The notes: generated from the letters alone by a model not told the origin. A DNA stretch of 64,000 nucleotides from Glandiceps talaboti (GCF_964340395.1 NC_135553.1:13468501-13532500), one strand, 5' to 3'; positions 42,531 through 54,256 are shown, counted from the first letter of the stretch. Made by a program: numbers and translations.

Positions 42531-42985
42531 AGATTACATGTAATGTACAATAAGTATACATTTTTGTGAATGCCCATGTGAGTAGTATATAGTATGTCTA
42601 TCATTAGATATTGGAGTACAAAAAAATGTACCTTCATTTCATCACTAAATATCTCCCTTGTTGTTAGATGAACATGCATGTTAAAACAAGTGTTAATTAG
42701 TGTAATTAACATATAAAACAATACATTATAGTATGTCTACATATTTTTGATCATAAGTAGTTGACGCTTCATTTTGAGTGAACTTTTCAATCATCAAACT
42801 CCTCAATATAGTTAGTAAGCTAAACAATAGTAATGCAGATTACTTGTAATGTACAATAAGTATACATTTTTGAATACCACTGTGAGTAGTATATTGTCTG
42901 TCATTAAGTATTGGAGTATTTGAATAAATCCCTCTCAATTTCTTTCATCATTGAATACCTCCCTAGTTAGATAACCATGCATGTC
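42531..42985. repeat. Diverged direct duplication, about 310-bp offset
   Basis: TTACATGTAATGTACAATAAGTATACATTTTTG recurs with few changes at about 42533 and 42840, followed in both by GAGTAGTATAT, TATTGGAGTA and a TTAGAT(A/G)A(C/A)CATGCATGT end. Parts of the same unit (TGTTAATTAGTGTAATTAACAT, TTAGATAACCATGCAT) reappear at about 44770-44805, directly after the LINE tail. The LINEs therefore appear to have inserted into this array. Confidence 0.65.
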
Positions 42986-43139
42986 AACCCATAGACCCTT
43001 TCAAGTAGGCTCTATGGTTAAACAATATAGAGAAAACAAAGGTATTAATATTTAAATCAAATAATAGATTATCAAAACATCAATTGGATATCAAGATCGT
43101 ATATATAGCTATAAGTATCTAGGGATAGAATTTCAACCC

Positions 43140-43545
43140 AAAGGTAAGTCCGCACCTTGACTATGCTTCCCCAGTGTGGTCCCCACATGCGAATGGGGAT
43201 ATGTATTATTTCCAGCGTCGGTTCACCAGGATAATTCCGCAGCTTGGTGGAATTATGAGGATAGGTGACGCATATTGAAACTGATAACTTTAGAAACCAG
43301 ACGGATCAGAGCAGATTTACTGGAAATGTATAAACTTTTCCATGAACATATTCTCCTTGATCCAGTTGTGTTTTTTCAAAGTATCTACTTCGACAACAAG
43401 AGGACACAGTTTGAAATTATTTAAGGACAGATCCAGATTGGATATATGTAAATATTTTTTCAGTCAACGTGTCATAGACATTTGGAACAGTTTACAAGAA
43501 AGGGTTATTGCTACTTCATTAGTTAATCATAGCATGTATTGATAA
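43140..43545 (+). mobile_element. Non-LTR retrotransposon (LINE) reverse transcriptase 3' fragment, degraded
   Basis: The plus-strand frame reads HLDYASPVWSPH, then after stops and frameshifts TRGHSLKLFKDRSRLDI and KYFFSQRVIDIWNSL. These are hallmark segments of the C-terminal part of LINE (CR1/jockey-like) ORF2 proteins. It is non-functional: the first block ends at a stop near 43279. Confidence 0.8.
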
Positions 43546-43724
43546 CCACCTTAGAACAGTAAGGGGTCTTTAAAAGCCTCAATGGCTTCCTACCCCACAT
43601 TCATGGTAAATTCACTGTAAGGTTTGAACTAGCAAATGAAACAAAGGCGTTCTACTCTGTTAGAAAATTCATCACTTCATCCACTAAAATAATATTAATA
43701 ATATAAACATTCCAGCATGGCAAT

Positions 43725-44762
43725 TTTTTTGATCATGCTATTAGACCCATACTAACATATGGTTGTGAAATTTAGGGAGCAGAGAAATACACTGATAAAA
43801 CACCAATAGAGAAACTAAACATCAAATTATCCAAAATGTTACTCCAAGTTAACTCATGTGCAACAAACTTAGCAGTAAGGGAGAACTAGGTAGGCAACCA
43901 CTGTCAAATTTTGTTAATAACATGATGGTGAAATACTGGCACAGAGTGTGCACGAAAAAAGAAAACAGTCTTATTGATGAGGCTATCAAATATAACATAG
44001 TTAACAAAACACCCTGGACTACTGCTCTACAAACCATAAGTGGATCTGAGAACATAGAAAATTACTGGAATAATGGAAACAGACATAACATGAATAACAT
44101 AATAGAGAGGATAGATAAACAATACATTGCTCTATGGGAACAGGATATTAATGCTGATAGGACTTCTGTGGGAGACAAAAAATTGCACACCTACTGTAAA
44201 TTTAAAACTAAATTCAAAATGGAAGAATATTTGTATAATGTTACAAGTAATTCCCATAGGAAACTTATTTGTAAATTGAGAATAAGTGATCATAACCTAA
44301 TGATCGAAAAAGGGAGACATATTAGACCTAAACTAGCAATAGAGGAGAGAATATGTAAACAATGTGATACCAACACAGTTGAAGATGAAATACACTTTAT
44401 TTATGGACTGCCCCTTTTTGTACACAAAGTAGAGACAATTTCTTTCTTTCACTATCAAATTTAAATACACAATTCCAGACCATGGGTCATACTACAAAAT
44501 TCTACTATATTATGAGTAATTATTCCACTTTTACACTACTTGGAGCTTATATTGCTGAAATGCTACATCTCAAGAACACTTTTAAGACAAGAGAATGGCT
44601 CCTTTGAATTTAACCCCTTTTTTCTACTTTGAATTATATGTAATGTGTGTACTTGTATCATGTTTGTGTGATAACGAATTTGTTTTTGATGGTAATTTTA
44701 TTTTATGACAATGTTCTCTGTTTTAAAGAATAAGTCAATAAATGAATATGAATATGAATATG
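43725..44762 (+). mobile_element. Second LINE 3' fragment with 202-codon RT C-terminal ORF and repeat tail
   Basis: Starts around DHAIRPILTYGCEI followed by a stop. The ORF at 43856-44464 then carries SKGELGRQPLSNFVNNMMVKYW, and later IRPKLAIEERICKQC with VEDEIHF. These are the GELGR and CxxC...EDExHF motifs common at the C-terminus of invertebrate LINE proteins. It ends in AATAAATGAATATGAATATGAATATG-like repeats, a typical LINE tail. The 5' end is missing. Confidence 0.8.
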
Positions 44763-45304
44763 TTAAACAAGTGTTAATTAGTGTAATTAACATGTTAGAT
44801 AACCATGCATATATGGTTTTAAGTGCCCGGATGTAGATAGCTTCTTTCACTCCCCATTCAAAATGTCTAGTTTCGATGTCCCGAATATTTACAAATGAAT
44901 ATCCTGGTGATTCGATGTGGATGTACTGGGAGATTTCAGATGTGCTGGAACTTTGGTCTTCTGTGTTCCATAAATCTAGTTTTGAGTGATCTCTCTGTCT
45001 CCCCTAGGTATGATTTTTTGCATTTGCCTGTGTTGGTCTGACCCTTTGCAAGGAATTGCATAGATCACTCCACACAAATTTTCCTTTTTTGTCTTGTCCT
45101 TTGGGGTATAAATGTTTGATTGTGGGACATATTGGATTGAAAAAAAAATTACATTGTCATGTCATTGTGGTAAATTGACACAAACAAGTGATTGACTGAA
45201 ATGATACTTTCAAACTTCATCCTTAATGTTTTGTCAAATTATTTTCCTACTTCAGATAATTTGAATATTAACTGCTCAGATGTGTCTTTTTTTTCTGAAG
45301 AATA

Positions 45305-45477
45305 ATGAGTTCTGATGAGATGAATAACATCAAAAAGAAACTGTTGACGATCGTTTACATTGTGAAAGACAACAAAGTGTTACTCGGACTAAAGAAGAGA
45401 GGTTTTGGTGTCGGTAACTGGAATGGGTTTGGTGGGAAAGTACAGGCTGGAGAAACTATTGAAGATGCTGCAAAAAG
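45305..45477 (+). CDS. NUDT1: NUDT1-like copy 2, coding exon 1
   Basis: Begins [20 protein letters not shown], includes [20 protein letters not shown], and ends GCAAAAAG|GTGAGA, phase 2, as in copy 1. The nearest acceptor is TTTTTTTTCTGAAG at 45300. Confidence 0.9.
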
Positions 45478-47839
45478 GTGAGATTAGGTGCTGTGAAAAA
45501 AATTAGATTAAAAGAAAAGAAAATATTATTATTTTTTAAATGGTAAATTTTGTTCAAAAATGACATGTTTTGTATAATTTCACATCATCGATAGGGAACA
45601 CAAGCTTAGTTTCTCTCCGTAACACTTTAAAAGTGACCGGTATGGCAGTCTGTAAAAACTAATTGTTAAAAAGTAAAAGAAAGTATGTGCACATGTTTCA
45701 TAATCATTTCAATTCGTACTTGTACTCTGAATGACTTAGAAATGACAAATTAAAGTCAGAAGGAAACTTTGAACTATTTGTTTACTAAAGCTTCCAAATT
45801 TCAACAATAAACTATCATTTTTGTACAGGAGACACCACCATACAATCAGTGACATAATTCTATTTCTAACTCTGCCATAGAGGGCATCATTTTTCAAATT
45901 ATTTCACCCGATTAAAGACATAATATAGGGTTGGTCAAGTCATAAGAAACAGAGAATTAAGTATGGCTGCCTTTACAATTTCTGGTATGTAACATGATAT
46001 TCTAATGAAAAAGGTCTTGTATGGGTATGTCCCAAAAAAAAAAGCAAAAGATTTTTACAATTTTTGGTATGTAACATGATATTCTAATGAAAAAGGTCTT
46101 GTATGGGTATGTCCCAAAAAAAAAAGCAAAAGATTTTTACTCGTCCTCTTGAATGAAATAAATTTGATATCCCATTACCTGTAATCATGTTTACGTCTGG
46201 AAAATTGTCACTTGTCACTGAGACAGTTAAGCAGTAATCCCAAGAAAAATTTAAGGATACACTGGTGTAAATTCAACTGTTGAGGTAGACTCATGAGTAC
46301 TAAAATTTTAACAAATAATCACAGCATACCTTTGATAAGCTGAGAGCTTATCTTGTCTATCATGGAGTGAACAAGACTGACAGTTTTCAGTCAAAAGCTC
46401 TCAGCTTATCAACAGCGCCCTCTATCATGGAGTGAACAAGACTGACAGTTTGCAGTCAAAAGCTCTCAGCTTATCAACAGCGCCCTCTATCATGGAGTGA
46501 ACAAGACTGACAGTTTGCAGTCAAAAGCTCTCAGCTTATCAGAACTATGGTTAACATTTTAGTACTCACGATTTAATGTTTTTTATTCTGAAAATTGCAT
46601 CATCAAACTTAATTACTTACCTTTCATATTTTCCAGGGAACTAGAGGAAGAGTCTAGTCTAACTGTGGATCATTTGGAAAAAATCGGGGTTGTAGACCAG
46701 GAATTTGTGAATGATTCCACAGTACTTGAAATGCACATCTATAAAACAGATAGTTACCATGGTGATCCAACTGAATCAGAAGGTAATTATCCTAGTCTTG
46801 GATACCTAGGCTCTCATCTTTATCCTTTTTTCTTTTCTTTTTTCTTTTTTTTCTTTTTTTTTTTCTTTTTTTTTTCTTTTTTTTTTTTTTTTTTTTTGGG
46901 GGGGGGGTTCTTGCTTAACCAACACCAGAGAGACTGGGGAAATAGTACATAAAAAGCACTTGTGACTCCAGATATCAGTTAGGATACACAATCTAGTCAT
47001 GCGAATAAGGCTGTGCATAGATTGAGTTTGTAAAATTATATTATCTCAGAAATTAACAATTGCATTAGACTGTCAAATGTTTCACAAAGGAGCTGACTGG
47101 GATTATACTTGTGTCACATTCTTGGCAGTGACCCTTCCCATGATGCATTTGTTCTAACCAATAGTGGAAGTCACGTATACTTTGTGTAGTATTTCCCCTA
47201 GAATGTCATTGATTCATTAATGCTGTGTTGGTCCCAATCAGGTATTTGCTTAAACAGGAAAAAATTGCTAGGTAAAATCTATCTGAGTTTCCAAGGCATT
47301 TGACCAGGGTTCCCTACCAGTGTTTTGCTCGAGGTTTATATGAAGGTGAAATCTCTCTAGTTCCTGAGTCAATTTTAAATTTGCTACAATGCCAAATAAT
47401 GGGACAATAGTTTGGGAGACTATGCCAGTATTAACAAATCTCACTCTGTGTTACCATAGTTTCCCAACTGCAGCAAAAATGCTGTCAGTATTGCAGTGAT
47501 TAACATATTAAGTCAACAAATCTGTCTGTATTGAAATCTGACATGCATAATAGAAATATCTATGCTAATTACAAAACTAGAATAACAACGACAGAGTAAA
47601 ATGTCATGATTCTATGACCCTTATATCCCGCAGAAATGAAACCACAGTGGTTTGAAATTGACAGCATTCCGTACGACAAAATGTGGGCTGATGACAAGTA
47701 CTGGATTCCATATATGCTAAAGGGAGACTATTTCTACGGTTACTATCTATTTGAAGGCCTCCACAAGATACTGAAGGAAAAACTGGTGAAGGTCAAAAGT
47801 AATGAAGTGAAAAGCCACCTAAGTCAGTGGAGAACATGA
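45305..47839 (+). CDS. NUDT1: NUDT1/MTH1-like oxidised purine NTP hydrolase, copy 2, intact frame
   Basis: A tandem paralogue of the gene about 5 kb upstream, with the same three-exon layout and splice phases: 45305-45477 (phase 2), 46637-46782 (phase 1) and 47634-47839. It encodes 174 residues; human MTH1 has 156. KRGFG, WNGFGGK and MWADDKYW keep the Phe, Asn, Trp and Asp-Asp residues known from MTH1 to bind the oxidised base. The Nudix box reads G-KVQAG-E, seven residues, RELEEESSL: the metal-binding Glu residues are present, but the glycine of REUXEEXGU (Gly58 in human) is Ser. The start ATG follows a T-tract and GAAG acceptor. Expected to be cytosolic and/or mitochondrial; no signal peptide is seen. 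Confidence 0.92.
45972..46140. repeat. 82-bp tandem duplication in intron 1 of NUDT1-like copy 2
   Basis: TTTACAATTT(C/T)TGGTATGTAACATGATATTC...CAAAAGAT occurs at 45972 and 46054 with essentially no divergence. Confidence 0.8.
46334..46541. repeat. 65-bp minisatellite, about 2.9 copies, inside an inverted repeat
   Basis: TCTATCATGGAGTGAACAAG...AAGCTCTCAGCTTATCAACAGCGCCC repeats at 46356, 46421 and 46486. Upstream, GATAAGCTGAGAGCTT (from 46334) is the reverse complement of the AAGCTCTCAGCTTATC inside each unit, so the array can fold. It lies in intron 1 of NUDT1-like copy 2. Confidence 0.75.
46637..46782 (+). CDS. NUDT1: NUDT1-like copy 2, coding exon 2
   Basis: Follows CATATTTTCCAG and ends GAAG|GTAATT; 146 nt, exactly the length of copy 1 exon 2. 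It encodes [18 protein letters not shown] and [17 protein letters not shown]. Confidence 0.9.
46827..46908. repeat. T-rich tract ending in G10
   Basis: Mostly T with scattered C, then ten G. It lies in intron 2 of NUDT1-like copy 2, about 45 bases after the donor. Confidence 0.9.
47634..47839 (+). CDS. NUDT1: NUDT1-like copy 2, coding exon 3
   Basis: Follows TTATATCCCGCAG. It encodes [26 protein letters not shown] and [18 protein letters not shown] and stops at TGA 47837-47839. At the position of the TAG in copy 1 this copy has TAC (Tyr). Confidence 0.92.
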
Positions 47840-49439
47840 CATTGGATTAAGTGTAAGACCTGAAATTCGTGCCACATTATCAGCTATGTACTACTCACTT
47901 TAGAAGCCTGATAGAGCTCTACATTTAAAACCTACAACAAAATCTTTTGTAATATGCAAGAGGACATACTGCCATGTATGAAAGTTTATGCATCAATCAG
48001 TTCTTTATTTATCACATGTATTCACTAACTTGATTTACATACTACCAAACTAGAGAGAGTATAGCGTTTCCACAAATTTTTTCTCACACCACCTTTTTTA
48101 GTTATAAATTACACAAACAAAATAGTACAGACACAGATAGCATGCATGCATGCACTTAAAATGTCAAACTTTATCTCACTATGAACAAAAATGAATAGTT
48201 TTGTGTTTGAATCTTCCTTGCCTCATCCAGCAGAAATACTAATTTGTGAGATAAATGTATGATTTTATAGACTTTCACACCATCAGACTGTCTGTATTTT
48301 GTTTAATGTCATTCATAACAAAAAACGTTGTGCTGCATAATATTGAAACTCTATACTCCCTCTAGTTTGGTAGTAACACAAGCAACCAAGGACTCTAACA
48401 GAGCAAGACGTCAGTACTTTTTTTTTTTAATCACTTTTATTATTATTGCCCCTACCAGTATTCATATACTACCCCTGAATGTGTAGTAACAGTGAAATCA
48501 ATTGAATATACTGACCAAAGTAGATACAAGTCACTGCAACTTTAAACAAGCCATGGCTATACATGTGTTTCTCATCACATAGACCTTCCAAAAAAAAAAA
48601 GTTTTGGTAAATGTTTGTTAGAGTGATGTTGTTTATTCACTACTGTTTACTATATGTACCTCAGTACATCTGAGTGTGAAAACCTACAAACGTAAACAGC
48701 CACAGTAATTTACAAAATTGTAGAAAAATTGTAATACATCAAATTATTTTTCTTTGATTTTCTAAAATTTGGTATCACCAAATTTCATCTCTTGAAAAGT
48801 TTTTGAAGTAAAACTATGGCCACTTATTGTGGATGATACAAGTAAATTGTAAACTAAGGGGTCTTATCCCTCAGCTATTACCTAACCCTAACTCCCTAGC
48901 TTAATATAGATATGTATGTACCAGCCAAACTGTGATGCGGTAACTTATATTTCATCTTGAAAAAAAACATGTGCTCACAGTTGGCAATAGAAGTTAGGTT
49001 AGGTGGTCTAACTCTATTCCTATACCCACCTTAGCCCTTACTCCAACTCCCTAGCTTGATGTCTTTTATATACTGTTGTCTTGCAGACTTTTAATTGGTT
49101 TTTAGCCATAAATATACAGTAATAATTGTAAACTAGTCCATAAACCTCGTAAAAAGCAAACTAACATTTCTTGTGATACTGAAATTTGAAAAAAAAAATA
49201 GTATTTTTACATTCCAACTATTATGTTATTGGTGACATTTGACAATTCATATTCAACAAAAAAAGAAATCTATGTCACATTTAAATGATATTACAGCTCA
49301 TGGTGGAAATAAAATATATTTTTTGAACTTAAAATATTTCAATGGTGCTGAGTGAATATGTGTGATACTTCATGTCTGTTACAGTGAGTTATTTTCATCA
49401 GAGTAAAAAAAAATGCCAATAGCTATAATTGGAACTATA

Positions 49440-49722
49440 TTTTCCTTTGTTCAGCCAAGGGAAATACAAGTGACCCTAAGGGGCCTTGTCACTACGAGTC
49501 ACTAGATGAGTAGAGACAAAACCCTTACGTCACGAGTATTTTCCAGATAAATGAAGCCAAAAATTAGGGAAGCAAATAAGTATACCTCCTCAAGAATAAT
49601 GAAAAATCGGCTATTTGGACCATTTTGAATCACATTTCTTGCACCACAGAACCAGTGACGTAGGCACAAGTTGTCATGACAGAACAACCAGGGTATATAA
49701 TCCATATTTTCTGTTCAAAGAC
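49440..49722. mobile_element. Foldback repeat family 2, copy B (inverted relative to copy A)
   Basis: Starts TTCAGCCAAGGGAAATACAAGTGACCCTAAGGGGCCTTGTCAC, the reverse complement of the end of copy A. It continues through GAAAAATCGGC and CAGAACCAGTGACGTAG to TATATAATCCATATTTT. Confidence 0.65.
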
Positions 49723-49995
49723 AATAACTTGGCTTGTGCATGGTATATGATACCTATTGGGGGTTTTTTACAGTAGACTCCATCAAAATACTATGATCAA
49801 TTATTCTACATTAAAGATTCTGTACTTGGAACACCCTTCCAAAATCATGATTAATATAATATGATGCTGTAAATATGATACATTACAGAAGATGAAAGAA
49901 AAAGGTTATGATGAAATGCAGTAACGTTTACAAATGTAAGAGTTAAATAATATTACTATATCAGTGTAGTAAGTGGGTAAAATCCAGGTATATTA

Positions 49996-50391
49996 GGCAT
50001 AATAAAAAAAAGTTGTGTGGTTCCGATTACACTCAATTTTAGAATAGGTTGGGTATGTAGATTTTTTATTTCATTTTTATTGTATTTTTTTCATGTGTGA
50101 GTGTTTAATTCAGATAGTTATGTACATTTTTCATTGTTTTTCATATGGTAGCTGTGTTATTGGTTTCTTCTCATCAGATGTACAGCCATTACAGATTGGA
50201 AGAACAGTTTTATATTGTCTTTTTAAGTTGATGTCAGTTTCTGCATCCACTATTTCTAGTGAAACTTCACAATTTTCGCGATTTTATTATTTTTTTCTTG
50301 AATACGTAAAAAATAAAAGTGTAGGGTTGGCCTGAAAAACCAGGTGGGGTCGGGTAACTGGAACCAAACAATTTTTTTTTTGTAGGCCTTA
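49996..50391. mobile_element. TIR-bearing MITE copy B
   Basis: Same element as at 39.0-39.4 kb: GTTGTGTGGTTCCGATTACAC at the left, GGTAACTGGAACCAAACAATT with GTAGGCC at the right. It shares the interior block ATGTACAGCCATTACAGATT and the GAATACGTAAA stretch. TTA flanks both ends and may be a 3-bp target duplication. Confidence 0.75.
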
Positions 50392-52175
50392 CTGGGGTTA
50401 CCCATGTACACTATGGAACAAGTTACATTGTATAGAATTGTATGCAAATTCTTACCAGACTCCTCCACCCCCACCCCACCCCCCATTACTAGGGTTTCCA
50501 AACCCTAGCAAAAAACACTGTTTATTCACAACTTTGCTATGTATTTTAATCTATGTAGATACAAAAATGGCTATAAAGCTGCTATAATTATTCTAATAGT
50601 TCACACATAGTGCTCCTGTTTTGTTTTTTCTTGTTTGATTTTCTGTACTGCATTTCTGTAGACTGTGAGGTTTAAACCTGACAGGCAAATTATCACAATT
50701 ATGTAGACAATTCTAAACAAAGAAGCTTACTACATATTATATTTCATCTAATTTTGTAATTTCATCTTTTTTTGTCAATATGTAAATTGTCATAGAAATT
50801 CATTGTGGCAAGTTAATTGTGGTATAAGTTAGTTATAAATAGTAATAGTATATACAAATAACTAGATGTAGTAGGAGATCTCACAGCAACCATTTCTTTC
50901 TTCTCGAGCGAGGTCAGTGTTTCGGCTCAAATATGGTGATGATTCCGTTGCAATGGTATTTGCATATGGGATGAGTTGTATATATTTTTCCAGTCCTATT
51001 TCCTTGTTATGCTACATGCCATCCTACTAGACAGCCAGAAGTATTGTTAAGTTGTCCACAGGTCATGCACGTCTGTTAACAAGGAAAGACAAAAGATTGT
51101 TTTAGAGTGACGCTGGGGGCGCTGTTTCACTGATATTTATTTACATAGCGAATGTTATTGATTTTCTAATCTAATCTAAGCAATATCTCTTCTATAGCAA
51201 TTTATCTGATGTCTCAATACAGTAACTACAGAAAAACAAAATTGCACAAGTGTACACAAAGCTCCGAAGTTGAAGAAAAACCCATTGTAAGGAGAGACAA
51301 AAAAACTGAAGTGAAGGAGAAACTACAAGAGATCATGTGATGACAGGGTAATTTTATAGCACTGATAGAGGGCACCATGTCACCATAGCATAGAACATTA
51401 CTGAGCTGTTGATGTAGATAGCTTTCACCACTGTAACTAGAGTGCTGCGGATGGCAGGTACCAAGCCTAGCTTTCAACCCAACATCTTCATGTAAAACCT
51501 CAAACCGCTACAGGTAATGCTTAGTAATCACCATCATGTCATGAAAATCTCTTTATCACACACATTATTGAGAATATGTCTTTGATAGTATGATATCATT
51601 ATCAATATACTATTATTATCATTATTATTAAAACTTCAATCGATAAAACACATGGCATTAAACTTGCAGTGGGATAGAGAGTGATTTTTATAAAGAAATG
51701 GTTGAAAGTCAGATGAACAGAAAGATGAATAAACAATATACTTACTCCCTGTAATAGTTGGAGGAAACAGCACATGGAAAATAAACAAACACACAATAAA
51801 CATTAGCAATTCTGGTAGTTAAAAAACAATGATGCAAAGATTTTACAAGCTTGTGTCTATGATTACAGTCATTGAAGGTTTATGTACATGTTTCTTTTTC
51901 TCCTTCAATTTTTTTTAACCCTAACCCACCCACCCCACCCCCACTCCCACCCATTTCCACCCCAAATTTGAGAATGGACCCTTCCATGTAATACAAATGT
52001 TAACACACAAAGGGTGACTGATATTGTATTGCTTCATCCTATGTGTGGTCTTCACTGGCGATTATATAATTGTACTTACCCCCTGTTCATGGTCAACAGC
52101 AGAAGCAGGAAATAGCAATGGGGGGAAAATATAAAAACAATGTTATAATAACTGAAAAGACAAAAATAACGAATA

Positions 52176-52510
52176 GCGCCCTCATGTGATTGTATAACTA
52201 GACTATTCTTTGACAATGTTTGGTTTATCGCAACATTCATACATAAAACTTACTACATTCGGTACAAAATGCAAGGAAAATGTTATTACTGAAATGAACT
52301 AAATTGAATAGCGCCATCATCGTACCATTTACCTAAACTTTCGTTTTTATATAATATTTCTTTTATATCGATATTCATCCATACGCAAAATAGTACATTC
52401 CATAAAAATGAAAACGTTAGCGCCCTCATGTAACGCGTAGAGCGTGCTTTTGTTTTTATCATGTTTTGATTTATCTCGCCATTCATTCATCCACAAAACA
52501 AATATATTCG
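52176..52510. repeat. Three diverged tandem units beginning TAGCGCC(C/A)TCAT
   Basis: GCGCC(C/A)TCAT starts near 52176, 52311 and 52420. Each is followed by a T-rich stretch, a TTTAT-TCG region, an (A)TTCAT-CAT(A/C)CA block and ACAAAAT or similar. Spacings of 135 and 109 bases show diverged copies. Confidence 0.5.
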
Positions 52511-52666
52511 GTTGCTAGGATCAGGGCTGTGACCTAGGAACACGTTTGATCTACTCGAAACGTCACGTGTCCAAAACATGATACTCTCAAAATGACAATA
52601 ATTTGATTTGAATTTATGTTCACGTGATTAAACGACTGGAAAGACACAATGCTCCGATAGAACTTG

Positions 52667-52679
52667 GTAACCTGGCAAC
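52667..52679. promoter_or_regulatory. Second X-box-like motif
   Basis: GTAACC-T-GGCAAC fits GTNRCC(N)RGYAAC. It lies within the minus-strand splice-site cluster. Confidence 0.3.
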
Positions 52680-53791
52680 CACACATTTAATTGCGCTTGG
52701 ATTAGAGTAATAGTGATAATCTGAAAATACTTACGAAGAGCTGCAGCTGTAAGAGGTATCCAAGTAAGCATAGCAACCATTTTAAATGGAAGAGAGGAAA
52801 AACAAACGTATTTATAATTATTTCGTCAATCGAGAAACCTAATCAAATCACTCCTTATTGTAAAATTGGTGGGTGTTTTTTTCTCATTTATTTATCAAGG
52901 GAAACCTTTGATATTTTCCGAAAGAATGTCAATATTTACAACAGTGTCTGATTTATTTGATTCTTTTTTTTTTTTTACATTTTGTCATAAACTGTAATAT
53001 TCTCTTTCATCAAAGCCATTGATTCACTGCAGTGTATTGTTGTGTAATAGACAAGAAGTTAATAAGTTGCTGGGCTATTAGAAACAAAATATCAAAAACA
53101 ACCGACTGCGTCAACCTACAGCCGCATGCGTCCAGCCGTTTTGCATCAAACTGAAATGGACACAACAAAAGCCTGTGTTCATTTCAGACAGAGATTTCAA
53201 AATCGGCTATGGCTGACACGCCGCTATAGAAACAGTTTGTTTTCTTAATGTTATGGGTCATTTGATCCGGACAGCTCCGTGTCAACATGTTAAGACATTC
53301 TACACCTGTATGCTCTGCAAACAGTAAATAATGGAGAAAATTAAAATGTAGGTTTTACTTACGATCTGTTGACGTATCATTCAACCACCATGACGAGAAC
53401 AGACATACACAAAGGGAAAAAAATGTTGTAAAAATGCGGTTAGTTCTATTTCATACCACAAAATCGCATAGTTTTGTGTTCGAAGTGTAGGACTAATCTA
53501 ACCCTGTAAACACGCTGTTAGTCTTGTTTTGTAGATTTCTAAAGAGTGAATGGTGCTAATAGGATGTGAAATGTACATTTCAGTATAATTGTACATGTAC
53601 TTGTGTTCATTTCCATCCCCATTCAGTCTGTTAATAGTCTTGACCCTATTTTAACCTTGTTCGTATAAACCATACAACACATGGATAATAGATTTAATCC
53701 CAACAAAGGCCAAGACAGGGTAATGACCTTGTCAATGCATGGACAGAGGCATTCAATTTGATCGGTATACTATTACCAATACCACATATGC

Positions 53792-53835
<44 letters not shown>

Positions 53836-53910
53836 ATGTAAGTGTGTGTATGTATGTATGTATGTATGTATGTATGTATGTATGTATGTTTGTGTGTATG
53901 CGTATGTATG

Positions 53911-53988
<78 letters not shown>

Positions 53989-54036
53989 TGTATGTATGTA
54001 TGTATGTATGTATGTATGTATGTATGTATGTATATA

Positions 54037-54080
<44 letters not shown>

Positions 54081-54203
54081 TGTATGTATGTATGTATGTA
54101 TGTATGTATGTATGTATGTATGTATGTATGTATGTATGTATGTATGTATGTATGCATGCATGTATGTATGTAATGTATGTATGTATGTATGTATGTATGT
54201 ATG

Positions 54204-54234
<31 letters not shown>

Positions 54235-54256
54235 TATGTATGTATATATGTATCTG
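53792..54256. repeat. (GT)n followed by a 420-bp (GTAT)n array with periodic interruptions
   Basis: GT dinucleotides (53792-53832) give way to GTAT units to about 54256. TAAT(AT)G interruptions occur at about 53939, 53986, 54035, 54078, 54171 and 54232. All six-frame open frames here are artefacts. Confidence 0.95.

Larger units (their letters stand above)
40521..45304. other. Spacer between the two NUDT1-like genes
   Basis: Apart from the direct repeat and LINE fragments (42.5-44.8 kb) I see no gene. A minus-strand frame near 41.7-41.93 kb is open for about 80 codons but has no ATG. Confidence 0.5.
47840..51740. other. Intergenic spacer after NUDT1-like copy 2
   Basis: No gene seen. It holds foldback family 2 copy B, the TIR MITE copy B and a diverged duplicate of a CTAACTCCCTAGCTT-containing segment (about 48.89 and 49.04 kb). 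A possible AATAAA for copy 2 is at 49309. Confidence 0.5.

Noticed and set aside
50093..50335. 80-codon plus-strand frame
   Set aside because: It lies wholly inside the TIR MITE copy B and is broken in copy A.
51910..51960. TTAACCCTAACCC and C-rich stretch as an interstitial telomere
   Set aside because: Only about two CCCTAA units, the rest being irregular C/A-rich sequence, so there is no true array.
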